From JANLQX01 sp031418775 (GTDB taxonomy: Bacteria > Actinomycetota > Acidimicrobiia > Acidimicrobiales > JANYDT01): 64,000 bases of DNA. The position numbers and the translations under genes were made by a program. The notes under the pieces are model-generated. The model worked only from the letters and a program-made list of their open reading frames with translations. It did not search any database and was not told where the DNA came from. Position 1 is the first letter of the stretch. Each line of letters starts with the position of its first letter. The stretch is taken from positions 21,578 to 85,577 of the forward strand of contig JANOJN010000009.1 of assembly GCA_031418775.1 (NCBI GenBank). Reading direction: 5' to 3'. Below, piece after piece: positions 62,537 through 64,000 of this stretch.

Positions 62537-63637
62537 ATGCGAATAGCGCTCAGCACTGGTGGTGGCGACGCACCGGGCTTGAATGCGGTGATCCGCTCGG
62601 CGACGCTTTGCGCAATGCGCCTCGGCTGGGAGGTGGTCGGCATCCGCGACGGATTCAACGGTCTGATGTTCCCGGAGGAGTACCGCGAAGGAACCGGCAC
62701 GTTCGTGTTCGACCGTCAAATGGTCCGAGGCATCGGGCACCTCGGCGGCACGATGCTGGGGAGCACGAACCGCGGCAATCCGATTGCGTTCCCGGTGAAG
62801 CAGCCCGACGGGAGCTTCACCTACGAGGACCGAACCGACCATCTGGTGTCGCTCTTCCATCGAGCAGAGATCGATGCGCTCATCACCATCGGGGGCGACG
62901 GTTCGCTCACGATCGCTCAACGGCTGTTCGAGGGCGGGCTACGCGTGATCGGGGTTCCGAAGACCATCGACAACGATCTCGACAAGACCTCGGCAACGTT
63001 CGGTTTTGATACCGCCGTCCAGATCGCGACGGACTCCATCGACCGGGTTTTCACCACGGCGACCTCACACAGCCGGGTTTTCGTAGTGGAGGTGATGGGC
63101 CGCTATGCCGGGTGGATTGCCCTTAGCGCGGGGTTCGCGGCCGGGGCGCACGCCATTCTCATTCCGGAAATCCCGTACTCCCTCGAGCCGGTCGCCGCCA
63201 TGATCAAGCGCCGCGAGGATCGAGGCGCGAACTTCGCCGTCGTCGTCGTTGCTGAAGGAGCGGTTCCGAGCCTCGGTGAACGATCGGTGCTCAGCAAGGC
63301 CCACGATCAGGCCGAACGGTTGGGAGGAGTCGGCGAACAGGTCGCCACCCAGCTCACGGCGATGACAGGTCGGGAGACCCGTACGACCGTGCTCGGCCAC
63401 GTCGTGCGCGGCGGCACCCCCACCGCGCAGGACCGGCTACTGGGCAATCGATTCGGAGCGGCGGCGGTGCGCGCGCTCGACGAGGGTCACAATGGCGTCA
63501 TGGTCGCGCTCAACGAGCCACGCGTGGACTACGTGCCACTCGTGGAGGCAACCGGTGCGATGCGAACCGTACCGCTCGACTGCGACACGATCATCGCCGC
63601 CCGCGACATGGGCATCACCTTCGGCGACGACCTCTAG
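62537..63637 (+). CDS. pfkA: 6-phosphofructokinase
   Basis: A 366-residue PFK. GGGDAPGLNAVIR is the nucleotide loop, GGDGSL and PKTIDNDLDKT the catalytic region, and MGRYAGWIAL the substrate region. The donor-selecting pair is Gly (GGDG) with Lys (PKTIDND), the combination I associate with actinobacterial ATP-using enzymes; PPi-specific forms have Asp in the first. ATG 62537 is preferred; TACGCA at 62525-62530 is a -10-like hexamer suggesting a leaderless transcript. Confidence 0.93.
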   Translation: MRIALSTGGGDAPGLNAVIRSATLCAMRLGWEVVGIRDGFNGLMFPEEYREGTGTFVFDRQMVRGIGHLGGTMLGSTNRGNPIAFPVKQPDGSFTYEDRTDHLVSLFHRAEIDALITIGGDGSLTIAQRLFEGGLRVIGVPKTIDNDLDKTSATFGFDTAVQIATDSIDRVFTTATSHSRVFVVEVMGRYAGWIALSAGFAAGAHAILIPEIPYSLEPVAAMIKRREDRGANFAVVVVAEGAVPSLGERSVLSKAHDQAERLGGVGEQVATQLTAMTGRETRTTVLGHVVRGGTPTAQDRLLGNRFGAAAVRALDEGHNGVMVALNEPRVDYVPLVEATGAMRTVPLDCDTIIAARDMGITFGDDL

Positions 63638-63755
63638 CAGGGTGTCGCTCGCTGTACCGCAATAGCCACGGGCCTTTTGACTGAACCACCGCCTGCTCCC
63701 CCGCCGAGTTCGGGCTCACAACGCGGCGCAGACCACCGCAAGACATGATGGATCC

Positions 63756-64000
63756 GTGCCGCTCTCAGCTGAAGTCGTCGGAACAACGTCGAAGCCGTTT
63801 CGCCACCACGTCGACCTGCGATGGATCCTGGCCTACAGCGCCGGAATCGACGACACCGCCGAAGCGGTGTTCTCGCCCCGGCCGATAGCGCACCCACTGT
63901 TCCCGGTCTGCCTCGAGTGGCCGGTGATCCTCGACGTGCGCGGCCTCGGGCTCACGGCGGAGGAGGCCCGCCGTGGCGTTCATGCCAGCCACGACGTCAC
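63756..64000 (+). CDS. MaoC-like enoyl-CoA hydratase, N-terminal part (truncated by window)
   Basis: From GTG 63756 the frame is open to the window end (81 residues). FRHHVDLRWILAYSAGIDD followed by AHPLFPVCLEWP is the start of a MaoC/hot-dog 2-enoyl-CoA hydratase N-domain. It would act on enoyl-CoA in fatty acid or sterol breakdown. The rest lies outside. Confidence 0.7.
   Translation, partial: MPLSAEVVGTTSKPFRHHVDLRWILAYSAGIDDTAEAVFSPRPIAHPLFPVCLEWPVILDVRGLGLTAEEARRGVHASHDV

Noticed and set aside
62537..63637. Calling the phosphofructokinase PPi-dependent
   Set aside because: Lys in PKTIDND is found in PPi enzymes, but the other donor-selecting residue is Gly (GGDG), so the pair favours ATP.

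Overview
The window is GC-rich chromosomal DNA with the gene style of a high-GC actinobacterium. Pointers are an F420-type luciferase-like monooxygenase, a SARP-type regulator, a wax ester synthase/diacylglycerol acyltransferase, a Rv1264-like adenylate cyclase, CsoR, and several genes that look leaderless. An environmental member of the Acidimicrobiia is my best guess, but this rests on gene content only. No rRNA, tRNA, CRISPR array, integrase or transposase was seen.

Layout. (1) 0-2.8 kb: a GH9 glycoside hydrolase translationally coupled to nagB, which suggests amino-sugar (chito-oligosaccharide) use. (2) 3.0-7.3 kb: a copper island with copA facing csoR and a Tat-exported multicopper oxidase, with a CsoR-type palindrome between the divergent units. 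(3) 7.3-11.9 kb: adenylate cyclase, nitroreductase, a PEP-utiliser swivel-domain protein and an SDR. (4) 12.0-38.1 kb: a complete-looking contractile injection system of the extracellular/cytoplasmic (eCIS, phage-tail-like) class. It has a PAAR tip, VgrG spike, gp25, gpJ-like and gpI-like baseplate proteins, a LysM hub, two tube proteins, one sheath, an AAA+ ATPase, a DUF4255 cap protein and a DUF4157 protein. It also carries two dedicated regulators, two single-pass membrane proteins whose N-termini are predicted cytosolic, a candidate cargo with an OmpA-like end, and an 840-residue disordered protein. There are no capsid, terminase, portal or tail-fibre genes, so this is not a prophage. (5) 38.3-41.1 kb: malate synthase G and a GlcG-like protein, with a curious 105-bp inverted-repeat structure between them. 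(6) 41.2-44.3 kb: a DsrE-family gene that reads as a selenoprotein (in-frame TGA at the first position of a CxxC motif, followed by a SECIS-like hairpin), an F420-dependent oxidoreductase, and a vapBC toxin-antitoxin pair flanked by duplicated gene fragments. (7) 44.3-53.7 kb: oxidoreductases, a Gfo/Idh plus two sugar-isomerase genes (one with two frameshifts), a YHYH lipoprotein, and small membrane proteins. (8) 53.8-61.2 kb: a lipid cluster with aminoglycoside-phosphotransferase-like kinase, wax ester synthase/DGAT, HAD-PlsC fusion, PlsC, acyl-CoA ligase and gpsA. (9) 61.2-64.0 kb: an MFS exporter, phosphofructokinase and the start of a MaoC-type hydratase cut by the window edge.

The most unusual items are the putative DsrE-like selenoprotein, the eCIS with its paired regulators and two membrane proteins, and a short GN-R motif shared by three eCIS-locus proteins. 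All functional calls come from reading the sequence; no database search was run.
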